Positions 11,801-23,864 of a stretch of DNA of 64,000 bases are shown piece by piece. Position 1 is the first letter of the stretch; each line of letters opens with the position of its first letter. The DNA is taken from NCBI GenBank assembly GCA_018806985.1, contig JADANN010000366.1, positions 1-64,000 of the forward strand. Direction: 5' to 3'. Under the pieces are notes generated by a model. It did no database searches and was not told the DNA's origin. It saw only the letters and a program-made list of their open reading frames with translations. Position numbers and translations under genes: made by a program. The DNA is from Angiostrongylus vasorum (taxonomy: Eukaryota > Nematoda > Chromadorea > Rhabditida > Metastrongylidae).

Positions 11801-14800
11801 ATTAGTTAAAGTAGCCCTCATAAATTTGGCATTTAACAAATTCGGGGCAATGCGTACTGGTTTCACTGCTAATATGCTTGAAAATAGTCTAGACCTTGAG
11901 CCCAGAAATTCTTGTGTTTTTCCTCCATAGGAGCTAGTATAAACGGCGAAGCGATTTGCGAAGGAATTTTGGTTCAGCAAGGCGCGGTAACGACCCCAAA
12001 AATATCGTTAATATTTATGGTTGCTGCGAAAATTTCAACAGTTCGATCTTCCTTTTCAAATGTTCGACTTTTTGAATGGTAAGATTGTTCAAGTTGTTAA
12101 GTTCTATCACTGATATTGTTATGCTATATTCATTATTGCATACCATTTATTATTAGATTGATAGAATATAATTAATTCATGTACAAGGATAATTGGAATA
12201 ATTGGAGCGCGTGTGGCGCAGTGGTCGTAGGCACCCTGCAGCACACGTGGAATCGATCCCTACGCCCATGGCCCACCAAGCCCTCCATCCCTCCGGGGTC
12301 GACAAATTCGTACCAAACTTTTCCGGGAAGCTACTAGCATTAGCACTAGCTCTATACATCGGCGGGCCACCGCGACTCATTGTAAAGGCCAGATATGCAT
12401 TCAAGCACCTCCAACGATGTTTAATGAAGTCGAATGCATGGCGCATCTCTGAAAGATTGATAAACGCCCAGAGCTTTTTTTTATCCTCTATGAGAATAGT
12501 GAATGTAATGTATATAAGAATAGTAATCTTGCATACCTTAAACCACTGCGTAAAATTCTTTTCTGTAAGTTTGCTAAATTTTCCACTTTCTCAGATGCTC
12601 TACTTACTGAATAATTATCGGTAGTTGTCGAAAAAGCACCGTTGTCGCTAATGTGTTGATGGAAACAATGTATAATCCTTATCTGCGTTTCGACAGCTGT
12701 GCGTTTCTTATAACTGATTTCAAGGACAACGGCGAACCAGACTATGAACCTTCGCATCTAGATAGTGTCAAGGATTTGAAAATGTACGCCAATTCCTTAG
12801 TGGAGAGTCGAAAGAGAGTAAGTTGCCTTCTTTATTAATAGTCATGTCCATTTCGTTAGTCTAATAAAGTTATGTGACGTAGGACTTCGTAGGTAGACAA
12901 CAACTAGGACTTCTAAATTTGACAAAAGGATTGTTTGTTCATAGCGTGATGATTAAGGACATGATTAGGTCATGTTCGGCTGTGCTGGCAACAGTTTTGC
13001 TTCAGATTAAAACTCAGATGTTGCCTGTTTATGTACCAGTATACAATGAAGATGGAAAGTTGGTCAACCCTGGAACAGGTTATATGTTCGAGGTTTTCGA
13101 CCGTGTTTACGTAGGTCTTCTTCTGTTTTCTCCTCTGTCTTTTTTCTTCCTTTGGCTTTAAGATAACAAAGATCCAAGGGGAATTGGTTTTAAGTAATTT
13201 GATTTTAGGTACGTAACCCACACTTCCAGTTTGATTGTAGATCGTCTAAACAAAGGCACCATATCGCTCGTTATTATCGCGGCGTTATTGTAGATATAGA
13301 TTACGATCTTGTGGATTCCATGTATAAGGTGCACTATTGTGAAGGCTGTTATCATTTCCGCATAGTTTCCGCACACAAGAATAGGATTTAGGTATTGTAT
13401 TGGGAGGATGACCCACATGATATTGATGCTATGAGCGAAACACAGTGGCCAGCAGCTGATGACAGTACGTCAATTTTATACGTAGTGCAATTTCTTGTGT
13501 TAAGTATAAAAGGCGTTTCGATTTCCATTTTCTATATTTTCTCTAATGTGCAGCATATGACTGTAGTTCATCATGGTTTGGCCCATGGGATGTCGCAGCT
13601 TCGACTGCTCACCTAGCGAAGTTACGTGCTGTACCTGGTTAGCTGCATTTCCTTAACTGGAGGCTGTTCTTTTTGTGTTCCTACAATCCATCGACTTTTT
13701 TCTTCGTAATAGATCTGTTATTTTAGTAGAATTCTGCAATGATCATATGATAACCAAACGTAGAACGATTGACATGCGATGTCGATGCGACAGTCCAGGG
13801 TGTGTAGGATTTGCGAACATAAATTGCTCAAGAAAGTTTTCTACCGAATGTTGTTTGAAGGTAGATCATCTCTTCTTCTCTTCTCCTCAAGACCTATAGT
13901 TGATCATTTGAAGTTTTAGAGTCCATATGATTGTGCATTTCACAAACGAAATGGGCGTTCACAAGTGGAGGTCAGTGTTTGCTTTGTATGTAGCCCATAT
14001 GTGCAATTCGATATCAAATAAACTGAAGATCTTACTACTTGATACTTGAACGGCCCGTCATCACTAGTTGTGCGGGTCTCAGCATAATCACCACTTTTCG
14101 GAGATTTGCTGGTTAAGCGATTTTGGTTCACTGGAATCCTGAGGACAGCCTGGCCAAGGTCTGCCCCAGCTCATCACCACGACAGGCAGTCGCAGCCGTT
14201 GTGGATTAGTGGGAGATTTACCACCATGCGACTTTAATACCAAGACAGTGGTGGATCCTGGTATTGGTTTACTCTTAACTAGGCTTCCTAATGGAAACGT
14301 CGGACTCCTCAGCTTGGATGACCCTGCCGTGGGGACGAATCCCTCCGCTGTACATCGCAGTCCGACACCCAGGAACACCTCCCAGCCACAATGAGGCGGT
14401 AAGCCGTTGGGAGGAAATCAAAAAAAATGTCATGAAATTGAAGGTCGTAGATCTCTAACTATGGAGGATACTAGTCTGTCGAAGTCCTATAATTTTCTTC
14501 CTCCTAGCACAAGTATTGATTAATCACTATTTTTGTGCTGTGAAGTTACTTATTTGTATCTTAGGTGGATCTGTCCACTGTATCTGGTGTTGGTAACCCA
14601 TCGCCTGGCACATTTCCACATAATAGGACACGGTTCAGAGAAACGTCTGGTTTGCTAGCATATCCAATCAAAACTGATGTCTTTTTCAGCACAGTATGAT
14701 GACTTTTTTTTCTTTCCTTAGAATTCTTTCGCCATTGTGAAAAAACACTTTTACTGCTTAATTGTCAGTACTAGCAAGAGTTATGTAGCACTGTTTCAAC

Positions 14801-17215
14801 ATTGCACGTTTTTCTGATCCTCCAAACAGTAGCAGTTGAATAAATGCCGTTGCAACACACCTTTCCCACGATCTTTCGTGGTACAGTATCCCGACTCGAA
14901 GTAATAGAGTAATCCTTCAAAGTGCTTTAATTCGAATTCTTTTAATTCAAAAGTTAGGCTGTTTTGTGCAATAGTTGTTGTCGAACTGACCAACAAGTTC
15001 AAAATTTTAGAGAACGACCATTTCTGAACTCTAATTCAATACACTCAGAGAAAAGATACACATTTCGGTAAGTGAAGTACTTCCACCATGGAATCTGGAC
15101 ACGTTTCGAAAACATGTTTTCTAGAGACTTAACTTACTACCTTCCAGGGACGGTATACTGGTGGAAATTTCTGGAGGAGATCAAGATGCTCTACCACGAA
15201 AGGGGGCACCGCCCGTACTCAGAAAGAGAAGAATATCTGAACCCGAAGAGGTTTCCAAATGTTTTGTCTTCTAACCTATTTATGACAGCTATTCTGCTCC
15301 TTGTATTTCCATCCAGCTTTTTTTCGTTTAGATCATTCTGCCATCAATTGGTACCCGTGATCGATGGTTAACACAACTACCATCTGAAGAAAGGTTTGAG
15401 AATGCGTCCACATCAGACGAGACATGTCTTGTGCGATTTGCTAGTCCCGATGAAGACTCCTTACATTCCACAACGCCAACTCCCACCCCGTCGGCGTGTT
15501 ACGAAGTCGAAATCAGTCCTGGAGACTCTTCACAGTCTTTCACATCTGAAGCGGTGGCAAGTATTTCAGATGATACGCCGAGGTCGAAACGAGGTGTTCC
15601 GCGTTTACGAGATTACGATGCTAATGAAATTGCTTGGGACATCCCTGAAATCTCACTTCGACCAAGAGTTGTCCCTAGACGAGATCATCCGTACGAGAGA
15701 AAAGGTAGTGTTACGAGAGTTAGTCCAAGCATAAAGTCGATGGTTATTGCATCAATGACGAAGAGGCTAGGAAAGTCTTCAGTATCGGAGAAAAGGTCGC
15801 ACCTAACCAATATAGGACCATCTAAATCACGGCACAGGGATGAAAGTCCAACTTCGGTTTTCTATGGTGAGGATTAGTTAAATTCAGTTATCTACCACCT
15901 GACGTCTATGACATTCCCTGGTGCAATTTTGCTAAAATAAACGTGATGTACCTATCAGTAAAAGTTATGAAAAGCGTTGAGAACTATCGTTTAACTACAT
16001 TGTAAATTCGTGGCGTTCTGAAAGGCACGATGGACCTCTAAACAAGTTTTTATTACTTCTCTGTGTATAGATCTAAGGTGCTTTATATAAATTAAAATAT
16101 TGAGGGGAGTATAAGTACTCGGAAAACTGTTAAGTTTAATTCAATATTATAGCACCGGGCAATCTCATTGAGATACATCGTACCACCTGTTCGATTTAAA
16201 CGATACGTAGTTAGTTGTTTTAATCCGTTGAGTAAATTTTCTAAAACTGTAGGAATCTTCGAAATCAACGCCGCATTAGCTTACGGCAAGGCTGGAGGAA
16301 CTTCAATTGTTTGCGTTATCTGTTGTTCTGTTTCGCTGCGACAGTTTTATTTCAATCATTATTTTGATTTTCCCAAACTTAGGGAAATCTCAGGAATTGA
16401 AGTGTTATTTCGTCCACATCTAGTTATTCTTGTTCAAAATGAAGGATGAAATTCATGTTTTGCAAAACAAAGCGAATGCGAGTTATCACATACTTTCGTC
16501 TTATTTGCGGTCTACAGGTTTAGTTGTCTGAAGTATCCATCAGTGGAGCTTCTTGCGGGGTGTATATAATTCTTAGTAAAACTTTTGGGCTCCTGTTAGT
16601 CCGTTATGCATTCTTTTCGCAAGTATTGACATCCGTCTTGATTTTGGAGTTTGTTTTTTGGAGTCGACTCTGTGAGTTCGAAGTCTCTAGCGACGAGTGG
16701 TTCTCATAAGTTGTCAACCATACCGAGAGCTGCATCCCACGTGCATCCATTTGACGCCGAATTGATGGAGGTTAGTTTATTCGACTTTCTGCCATTTTCA
16801 TTAATACGAATTCTCCCTAAAGTTGCTTGAGCAATGACTTCTTCTTCTTACAAACGATTTGCGGTAACATGTGTGATTTTTAGGAAGGTAAAGAACTTGA
16901 ATTCATGAAAGCAGTGAATGAAGATTCGCAAGAACCGGGTAGGTGTGATTAGTACAAGGCGGCATTCATTAGTGTTACTTCTCGATATGTGACTCAGTTT
17001 CAGTGTCTCATACACCGCTTGTCTCTTCTACCAATGTTCCTCGTCGGGTGTATGTGGTGGTGGGTTTCAAAGAAATAAAATTCTTTTTAAAATATAACCG
17101 TGTTACTGTATTTACATATTCATATGTGTTATAACTGAGTTATTTCAGAAAACGGCCACGTCTCCTGAAAAAATCAGAACTATCTGAGAATTCGAGGCAG
17201 AAGAGTGGATTGTAG
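5840..17215 (+). CDS. Integrase-core (rve) domain protein, probable domesticated integrase, many exons
   Basis: Exons read with consistent phases: 5840-5896 (ATG; acceptor AG at 5827-5828 fits trans-splicing), about 6134-6185, 6279-6455, 7294-7388, 7497-7579, 7685-7886, 7991-8155, 8482-8580, 8695-8793, 9037-9211, 9296-9399, 11199-11354, 11455-11521, 11711-11772, 12725-12817, 13006-13110, 13209-13328, 13392-13464, 13554-13637, about 14564-14647, a small exon near 15040-15069, 15148-15250, 15332-15866, 16691-16770, 16884-16942 and 17149-17215 (TAG). Joins around exons 2, 4/5, 20 and 21 are uncertain. Exons at 8695-11521 encode an integrase fold: the first Asp in MQYVQIDILAMEE, then FLTDLYSGYSFARAL, RWVEALPFAVVEQNQ and TPFEVMFGRH-like blocks. 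The usual second Asp position reads FTLEYSS and the usual Glu of the GxxERxNRTL block reads GNLTRDLVRAL, so catalysis is probably lost. The 15332-15866 exon is Ser/Thr/Pro-rich, and the last exon is basic (KRPRLLKKSE), possibly a nuclear signal. A host gene is inferred from its intron number; the function is unknown. Confidence 0.72.
6808..7180 (-). repeat. R1 family repeat in an intron
   Basis: This copy lies in the intron between 6456 and 7293 of the integrase-like gene, in the opposite orientation to the gene. The tail-end block GGTACTTGGATGACTCGTCC is at its left and the head block GAGGCGGTAAACCGTTGGGA at its right. Confidence 0.75.
8220..8440. repeat. Palindromic copy of the hammerhead-like repeat family in an intron
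   Basis: The left flank CCTTGTTTCACTGATAA (about 8228-8244) is repeated in inverse orientation at about 8409-8430. Both arms continue inward with the family signature (CACAAGGTTGGT, AATAAAT-like block, GCTAATGTTTCGGCGTC). The left arm reads on the minus strand as CTGAGGA, stem, GAAAC. The right arm keeps GATGTTGAAACGTTGACCGA. The insertion falls wholly within the 8156-8481 intron. Confidence 0.65.
8860..8985 (+). repeat. Second tRNA-like SINE family (S2), copy
   Basis: GGTGAACGCGTTAGC is followed by GAAAAAGTAGCGTGTTCAATCCCC, a box A / box B-like pair, and a tail ending GCAGATATCATGGCATCGTT. Related copies are at 23865, 31740, 46978 and 54935. The spacing suggests a tRNA with a long variable arm as the source (Ser/Leu-like). 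It lies in an intron of the integrase-like gene. Confidence 0.6.
10440..10700 (-). repeat. tRNA-derived SINE (S1), degenerate copy
   Basis: The GGATGCGCCACGCATTCGACTTCATC body block and a terminal CGTTACACGCGCC head are recognisable with internal divergence. It is adjacent to and in the same orientation as the better copy at 10735. Confidence 0.5.
10735..10995 (-). repeat. tRNA-derived SINE (S1), good copy
   Basis: On the minus strand the head reads GCGTGTGGCGCAGTGATCAC, then a GGATCGATTCC-like B box, then a body shared with 12205, 25945, 27109, 35418, 36835, 39642 and 59335. The body ends in a conserved block next to an A/T-rich AAGGATAAAG tail. It lies in the 9400-11198 intron of the integrase-like gene. 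Confidence 0.75.
12205..12485 (+). repeat. tRNA-derived SINE (S1), full copy
   Basis: The head GCGCGTGTGGCGCAGTGGTC carries a pol III A-box-like TGGCGCAGTGG, and GGAATCGATCCC gives a B-box-like element about 35 nt later. The body contains CTCTATACATCGGCGGGCCA and AATGAAGTCGAATGCATGGC. The end GATAAACGCCCAGAGC is followed by a T run. It lies in an intron of the integrase-like gene. Confidence 0.78.
14036..14415 (-). repeat. R1 family repeat in an intron
   Basis: This copy has a clear tail of ACTTGATACTTG (the reverse complement of the heptamer array) followed by the whole R1 body, ending at the GGCGGTAAGCCGTTGGGAGG head. It lies between exons ending 13637 and starting about 14564. Confidence 0.78.
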
Positions 17216-17300
17216 GTGTGACAATAATACGGGGAACATTGGATTCAAGAAATACATTATCTCGCTTTCTCCGTACATATCGTGCAAGTGTTGTTAATGC

Positions 17301-17306
17301 AATAAA
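17301..17306 (+). terminator. Candidate poly(A) signal AATAAA
   Basis: A canonical AATAAA hexamer lies 86 nt after the TAG stop of the integrase-like gene. Confidence 0.45.
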
Positions 17307-18555
17307 TGCAATAGGAGAAGAAGCATAAGTATTGCTAGATGTATCAGACTTGAGACCTTTTTAGCGCTGAAAATTTTACGCTTTAATTACAATGAATCCT
17401 GGTTGTCGGTCTTCCTTTGTTGTCGATCTTGTAGCTTCTTTACCACATGAATGCGCAAAGACTGAGTAGTGAACCATCTGTGCTTCAAATGGAAGCGTAC
17501 GAAACTGTAGTGCTGTAGCTAAAGTTGAAGCCATTCATTGATCGCTGATCAATATCCGAGTCTTGAGATTTCCTTCAGTTTGCGACATAGTTTGGAATGT
17601 TGATTAATCTTTTGAATTCTTGAAATGCATGGTTTTTCCTTAATACTTATTTTTCTTCATATGTGGAAGGTGACACGATCGGAACGACTTAGTTCTTGCC
17701 TATTTTCACAGTTTATTTTGTCACGCAAAACTTTTCTGCCTCCCTTTGTATTGTCACGATAGCTTCACCACTAAATATGTTGTGGCAAAAAGTTGAAAAG
17801 TTGTTTTCCAAACATAATTTATTGAAGATAGCTTTTGTATGAGTCACTTCGCCGGTCAGCGAGACCCTTGCAGGCGAGGAGAATACCGAGATATCTGTTT
17901 CCACAGACTGATCGTGCTGGTGAATATACTTTGATATTGTGACGCTACAGAGTGAAGGCGCTCAGGAATGTTTCCACAGTTTCGGAAAATATCAGAGATT
18001 CTCAATTCTACCGAGGTCCACTATGGATGTAAATGGAGATTACATAAGAAGGGTGGAGTTTAGTCAACATTACATACGCTGCGAAGCCGACTACAAGGCT
18101 GGAAACATTGTGGATGGATAACGGATGAGACCGTCGTTATCATCAGAGTCATTATTCATCGTTGGCTAGACGTTAAGAGAAACAGAAAAAACGCCAAGAT
18201 ATTCCCGAAAAATGGAGTGCACCAAGAGGCTAAAGACATCTTGTTTCCAACCTTTAGTTATTTTTTCGACTTGAAGTCCATTTATCAATACAACCTGTTG
18301 CATATTGTCAAAACATCGGAGCAGCTAATCAATGACAACGTTACATAGAGTTAATTCATCAGGGTGAGCCAGGTGCGTTGGCTAAGAAGCCGTAATTAGC
18401 TGCGCGGGGAGGAATGAGAGCTACGGTAACGGTCACAGTTCCTAGACCTCATAATCACTGACATTCATAGATTACTAGATAGCTAATTAGCAGCATTTGG
18501 TATCTTTAATGACTTATGCTAGGATAACATACTGTCGATGACCGGAAAAGTGACC
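17307..18555. other. Intergenic stretch, nothing recognised
   Basis: Only short, biased open frames are present. I found no splice-bounded coding block, RNA gene or member of the repeat families seen elsewhere in the window. Confidence 0.5.
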
Positions 18556-18692
18556 ATCCCTCTGTCACCTGTCACCTGTAGTCCCGCTGATCATCGAGTG
18601 AATCGAGCGGCCGCCAGTAAATCTTCCATTTTTCCCTGTCGCGTGCAAGAGTAGCCCAATGGGTTCTGTTCGCTCTAGGGACTCGTCGAGCA

Positions 18693-18896
18693 TCATATTT
18701 TTTCTTCTAGGCTCTTCGTGAAGAACTCTGACCATCGAGTCGGTGGTCTTCCTGCAGTACGTTTGACATCCCGAGAAATCCAGTCACTGACGGCTCTTGT
18801 CCATCGGTTGTCATTCATACGCATTACATGTCCTGCCCACCTTATCTTCGACTGTTTGGCGTACAGCACGGCATCTTTGATTTTTTGATCGTTCAT
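18693..18896 (-). pseudogene. C-terminal tail of the RTE B1 polyprotein
   Basis: The segment has the conserved RTE C-terminal block KIRWAGHVMRMNDNRWTRAV followed by GRPPTRWSEFFTKSL. It is separated from the RT by a frame break at about 18900-19010. Confidence 0.7.
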
Positions 18897-19014
18897 GGAG
18901 ATCGGAGCTTCGGATCCCTTCCCTTACTTGTGTGAAACGGGATACTCCTAGCATCGTCCTTTCGACTGCGCGTTCGATAACGCTGAGTGATCTTTCATCC
19001 TGCTTACGCAGCGA

Positions 19015-20263
19015 TCAGGTTTCTGACCCATACGTTAGGGCGGGAAGTATCGTTGAGTCGAAAAGGTGGGCACGGAATCGGTTGTTCTTTGTCCTCTTTA
19101 CTACGTCCTCAATGCTCTTGAAAGCTTCCCAGGCCGCTCGTTTCGTTCTGCTCAGCTCTGGAGCTAGGATGTTCATCATACTGATTTCCCGACCTAGATA
19201 GACATAACTGGAGCATTCGGAGGCAGTCGTTCCGTTGAGCATGAATGGAGCATGCGAAACCAATCCTTTCTTCATGAACATCGTTTTTGTGAGATTTAGT
19301 CGAAGACCAATCTTTCCACAGGCTTTATCAAAGTCGGCAAGGATACGTTTCGCTTGGCTAATGTTTCGTGTTATAAGGACGATGTCATCAGCAAAGCGAA
19401 GAAGATGTAACAGCTGACCATCGATTTTCACTCCTATATTATCCCATTCCAATGTTCGCATGACGTTCTGGAGGGTGGCGGTAAATAATTTTGGCGAGAT
19501 GGTATCGCCTTGCCTAACTCTTCTTTTGACGTCGATGTTAATATCGTTGTAGAATTGTGATAAGTTGGTTATGAAATTTTTGTACAACCCACGAAGAATC
19601 TTTGTGTACTGAGTAGGGACTCCTTGACTATCAAAGCCTTCCATGACTGTTTCTATCTCAGTTGAGTCAAAGGCCTTCTGTAAATCGATGGAAGTGAAAC
19701 AGAGCGGTCTTTTGTGCTCTCGTGATACTACAATGAGTCTCGTTATCGTGTGGATGTGGTCCGTCGTACTAAATCCTTTTCGAAACCCTGCTTAGGATGA
19801 CTCGAATGAAAAGTTTGTATACGACGCAGAGCAAGCAGATTGGGTGATAGCTGGCAATATCGTGTAGGTCACCCTTCTTGAACAGTAGCACGGTTTTGCT
19901 GGTCTTCCACTGAGTAGGGACCTTGCATTCAGACATGTAACGTGTGAAGAGCCGAGCCAGTGTGTTTACGAGGACTGGTGGAAGGTTCTCCAGGTGTTCC
20001 GATCTTATCCTGTGCGGACCTGGTGCTTTCCATTTTTGAGACTGAGACAGAGCGGTCTCTTGCACTCTCGCGATACTTGAATAAGTCTGGATGTGGTCCA
20101 TCGTATTAATCCTTTTTTGAAACCTTGCTTGCTCACAAGGCTGTCCTTCGTCCAGTGTTCTGTCAATCCTGTTTAGGATGACTCGCGTGAAAAGTTTGCA
20201 GACAGACAGCAAGCTGATAGGGTAATAGTTGCCGATATCACGGAGGTCGTCCTTCCTGAACAA
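19015..20263 (-). pseudogene. Reverse transcriptase of RTE B1, broken and internally duplicated
   Basis: Segment 19015-19644 contains RRVRQGDTISPKLFTATLQ, then the catalytic motif LRFADDIVLITRN, then SYVYLGREISMMN, as in other RTE RTs. Segment 19769-20263 holds two successive versions of the upstream block (YPISLLSVCKLFTRVILNRI and SYHPICLLCVVYKLFIRVIL), which should occur once. Motif A lies near 19690 in a different frame. Confidence 0.75.
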
Positions 20264-20299
20264 TAGCGCGGTCTTGCTGGTCTTCCATTGAGAAGAGGT

Positions 20300-21519
20300 C
20301 TAGCATTCAGACTGGTAGAGTGTGAACAGCCGAACCAGTGTGTTTACGAGGACTGGCGGAAGGTTCTCTAGGTGTTCAAATCTTATCCTATCCGGACCTG
20401 GTGCTGTTCCACTTTTCATTGGCGAAATAGAATGTCGGATTTCGGAAAGGAGAACCGGTGGTACAACATATCCATCCTCCTTTATTTCATATGACGGAAG
20501 GTGGACGTGGCTATCGAAGAGATCTGAGTAGTATTCGTGAATGATTTTCTCCATTGCCTTTCTGGACGCTGTAACTGTTCCGTCTGGGCGTCGGAGTGCA
20601 ACTGTCTTGGTCTTGTAATTGGTGAAGCTTCGATGGGCTTTGCGAATGCTTTTCCCAGCCTCTGCAGCTTCGACCATTGGTGCTGTTCTTCGCTCTTTAA
20701 GATCTTTTATCGTCTGTCTGCATTGTTTTGCAAGTTCGGACGTTAGTTCGCGGTTGCCTGCTGCTCGTGCGATTCCACGCTGGCGTATCAGCTCGAGTGT
20801 TTCTGGAGACAGACGTCTCTTGGTGACTTTCGAACTCTCAGCTTTCATAGTGCCAACGTGAACATGTTTAGTGAGCCGATCGTATTCTTCGTCGGTGTTA
20901 TCGACAACGGCATTTTCCCAGCCGCCGACTAATGAATTGAAGAAGTCCCAGTTTGCGGTGGTTCTGCGACTTCGGTTTTTGAATTTAGCAGCTTTTTTCT
21001 CCCGCGAGAAATAGAATCTTGCACGAGGGAGACGGTGGTCTGATCCCGTGTAGAATTTTGAGACAACACTGACATCGGTTAGGCAAAACCTCCTATTTAC
21101 TATGATGTGGTATATTTCGTTATGGTACTCTCCATTGGGAGACACCCACGTCCAGCGTTGAGGGTAGGGCTTCTGGAATTGCGAGTTACCATTGATGGTC
21201 TTGGTCGCCTTGATAAACTCAGAAAGCCGCTCATCCTGTTCGTTCCATTCCAATCCGTGGTTCCCAATGAAATTCTTCAGACTTTCTTCTTGGTCCAATC
21301 TTGGCGTTGAAATCTCCAATGGTAACCTTGAAGAATGTATGGTCTTCTCTGTAGAACTTCTCCAAGTCCATATAGAACGCTTCGACTTCTTTCGTCATAC
21401 TTTGATGTCGGCGCGTAAACGACAGTGATTGTCAAAGCCGGTATTGATCCACATCTTTTTAATCGCAAAAGTCCGATTCGGGTTGTAAGCTGTTCGGATG
21501 AATCGATGTTCATGGACAA
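20300..21519 (-). pseudogene. EEP endonuclease and linker of RTE B1, broken
   Basis: Segment 21277-21519 holds the middle of the EEP domain (TITVVYAPTS), out of frame with 20300-21319. The latter continues with [14 protein letters not shown] and the YTGSDHRL catalytic His motif, then a Lys/Arg-rich linker ([20 protein letters not shown]) and the first RT block ([19 protein letters not shown]). The N-terminal EEP part lies further out (21520-21650) in broken frames. Confidence 0.75.
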
Positions 21520-22084
21520 ACTCGTGTTGACGAGAACGCCGACGCCGCCTACTCCTCTACTGTCGCATGTTCCGAGGAACAGTCCTTTTTCGGTGTCATA
21601 GACGGCGCTGAATGGGTGGCATCATCTTGTTCCCGGCCAAGCCGATGACATCGTACCTTATCCTTCTTGCTTGCATGAGCAAGTCCTCCTGACACTGAAC
21701 GTGGGGGGCTGGGTATACTCAGCGGTTACTTGCCAGGCTCTCCCGAAGTGGACATAGAGTTTATTTGTTGGAGGCGACTCCTAACCGCCTCCCATATACT
21801 TCCCTGTCACTTGATTGCAGGCTTTTGGCCGAATTGACTCGTAGAATACAATCTGCATAAACTAGAACGCACCCACACATGCGTCCATGAATGCGCCCCG
21901 TAAATGCAGAAAGTATGTGCCAAATCAGAGCACCAGAAACAGGGAGTCCATCCCCTGGATCCATCTGCGTCTCAGGGAAGCAAAGTTCGCTTTTTGGTCC
22001 GAATTAACCCCCCTATCCGCCACCCAGGGACGCGCTACGTAGCCTCGCGACTAACCGATTCCAGATCCCTCTTATGAGGGACCT

Positions 22085-22335
22085 CCGTGGACCATCCTCC
22101 TGGAGTCAGGAAATTGGGACCAGACTTGTCTGTTATCTGCCGACTACCACAAGTCCATATGAACAGATGATAGCATGTGATGAAGATGTGGGAACACCTT
22201 AGCAAAACATTCCCATGGTTTAGTAAACAAATGCCATAATTCATGTGTCAACCAGTGTTAAGGTAGCTAACCTCCCTGCGATCCACAACGGGCAACGACT
22301 ACAAGTGTTGAGAACTTCGGAATGCCGTAGCATGA
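22085..22335. repeat. Fragments of SINE S1 and repeat R1 beside RTE B1
   Basis: Short blocks resembling S1 (GGGACCAGACTTGTCTG near 22117) and R1 (CTCCCTGCGATCCACAACGG near 22273) sit directly outside the RTE 5' end. They are too degraded to delimit. Confidence 0.35.
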
Positions 22336-22597
22336 CTCAACGGAAAGAGACTCTTGCGTACCAGTAAATTATTATTCAATTGAAAATTTGACTAGTCATC
22401 CCATAATTCTTCATGGAGACACTTAAGTATCGAAGTCATATCTAACATTGAACTGATGTTCCTCATGTGATCGTCGAGCCGGGCATTCTCGAGGTTAATA
22501 ACACTATAGCAGATGATAAAGCGAATCTTGGATGCGTCCGAGAGGGTTCGGTCCATACAGAATAAAAAATAAAATGAAATAAATAAATCTAACCAAG

Positions 22598-22768
22598 GAT
22601 GGCTACTGCCTGTGGTGGTGGTGACCTGGAGCAAACTTTGACTTGGCTGACCTCGGGACTCCAGTGAACCACAATGGCTAAACCAGCAAAACTCCGGAAC
22701 AATAGAGGTTGTGGTGGAACCCGCACAATCGGTGAGGACAGGCCATCCAATTATCCAAGGGAGTAGGT
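22598..22768 (+). repeat. R1 family repeat, 3' half only
   Basis: The block from GATGGCTACTGCCTGTGGTG through GGCTAAACCAGCAAAACTCC to CATCCAATTATCCAAG matches the distal half of R1. The head half is absent. Confidence 0.65.
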
Positions 22769-23199
22769 AAATCTAACAGTAAGTCCGATTCCCTACTGGA
22801 TCGTAAGAAGGCACAGGTGTTCTCAAGGAAGAGCACATAGCGAACAATCAGACGTATTTGCCGCTCTGACTCCGACGACCATGCTTTGTTTATACTTCGA
22901 GAACTACTTCAAACTTCAGATATCGTTAGGATCAGTTACTTAATTAGACCTCAAAAAATCGAAGACAATACGATGCAAGGAGACAGTCCACCCTGCACAA
23001 GAGCTGTACGGGAATGAAGTATAAGTGGGAATCTTGCTAGAGTCATGCGATTTCTGTGAGTATCACCAGACCATCTGCGTATGGTAAAGTACTTTCAAAG
23101 AATTTCTCATCAGGCTACGTAATAAAGAAACTTTCATGGATAGAACTATCTCTCCGAGTCCTAAACAACTGCTCGTTATTCCATTAGTAATGGTTGCAT

Positions 23200-23588
23200 A
23201 CTTACTTGGATACTTGGACGGCCCGTCCTCACAAGTTAGTGCGGGCGCCAGCACAACTTCCATTTTTTTGGAGTTTTGCTGGTTTGGCTATTGTGGTTCC
23301 CCTGAAGTCCAGAGGTTTGCCAGGTCAAAGTCTGCCTCAGGTCGTCACCACCACAGGCAATCGCCGCCTTTGTGGATCAGAGAGAAATTTGCCACCATGC
23401 GGCTAGTTTGATAACAGGACGATGGTGGATCCTAGTATTTGTTTATTACTAGCCAGGCTTCCCGATGGAAACGCCGGACTCCTTCTCAGCTTGGAAGGCG
23501 CTGCCAGGAGGATGAATCCCCCGCTGTACGTCGCCGACATCGCCCGACATCCAGAAACACCTACCACCGGTGAACCGTTGGGTGGAAT
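23200..23588 (-). repeat. R1 family repeat
   Basis: The copy starts with ACTTGGATACTTGGACGGCC, keeps the CACCATGCGGCTAGTTTGAT and GATGAATCCCCCGCTGTACG blocks, and ends near GTGAACCGTTGGGTGGA. It is intergenic, upstream of the FERRY3 gene. Confidence 0.75.
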
Positions 23589-23864
23589 GTTGTCATTGCT
23601 AGCCTAATTCATAAAATCAGAGCTGGTACTCCTAGTACATTAGTTCTGGCTTGATAGGACGGAGTGTTTGGAATCCAGAGTTCTACGAAATTCGAAGACG
23701 TAATTGGCATGGGTTTTTCCACAGGCTGGGGTTGTACGAGATTTCTCACCATAGTTTGTCAGAGCACAGAAACGTAAAGTTGAAGATATCCCTCTGCTGT
23801 CTCTGTTTAGGTGAAAATTTGTGTGATCTTGCCACAATTTAAGATACAGATACAACTACAGTGG

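Larger units (their letters stand above)
18560..22090 (-). mobile_element. RTE-type retrotransposon, family B, near-full-length defective copy B1
   Basis: This is homologous over its length to 55255-58650. On the minus strand the order is a 5' non-coding region (about 22090-21650), EEP endonuclease, linker, reverse transcriptase, then a 3' end near CCCGCTGATCATCGAGTG. The short direct repeat GTCACCTGTCACCTGTAG at about 18567 could be the 3' tail repeat typical of RTE elements. Many frame breaks make it non-coding today. The RT region contains a divergent internal duplication (see findings). Confidence 0.85.

Noticed and set aside
12202..12624. 140-codon plus-strand frame
   Set aside because: Its first 280 nt are SINE S1, and similar frames appear in other S1 copies (27107, 39632).
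20322..20861. Plus-strand frames over the RTE B1 coding region
   Set aside because: They are antisense shadows of the endonuclease linker and RT, and the same shadows appear over RTE B2.
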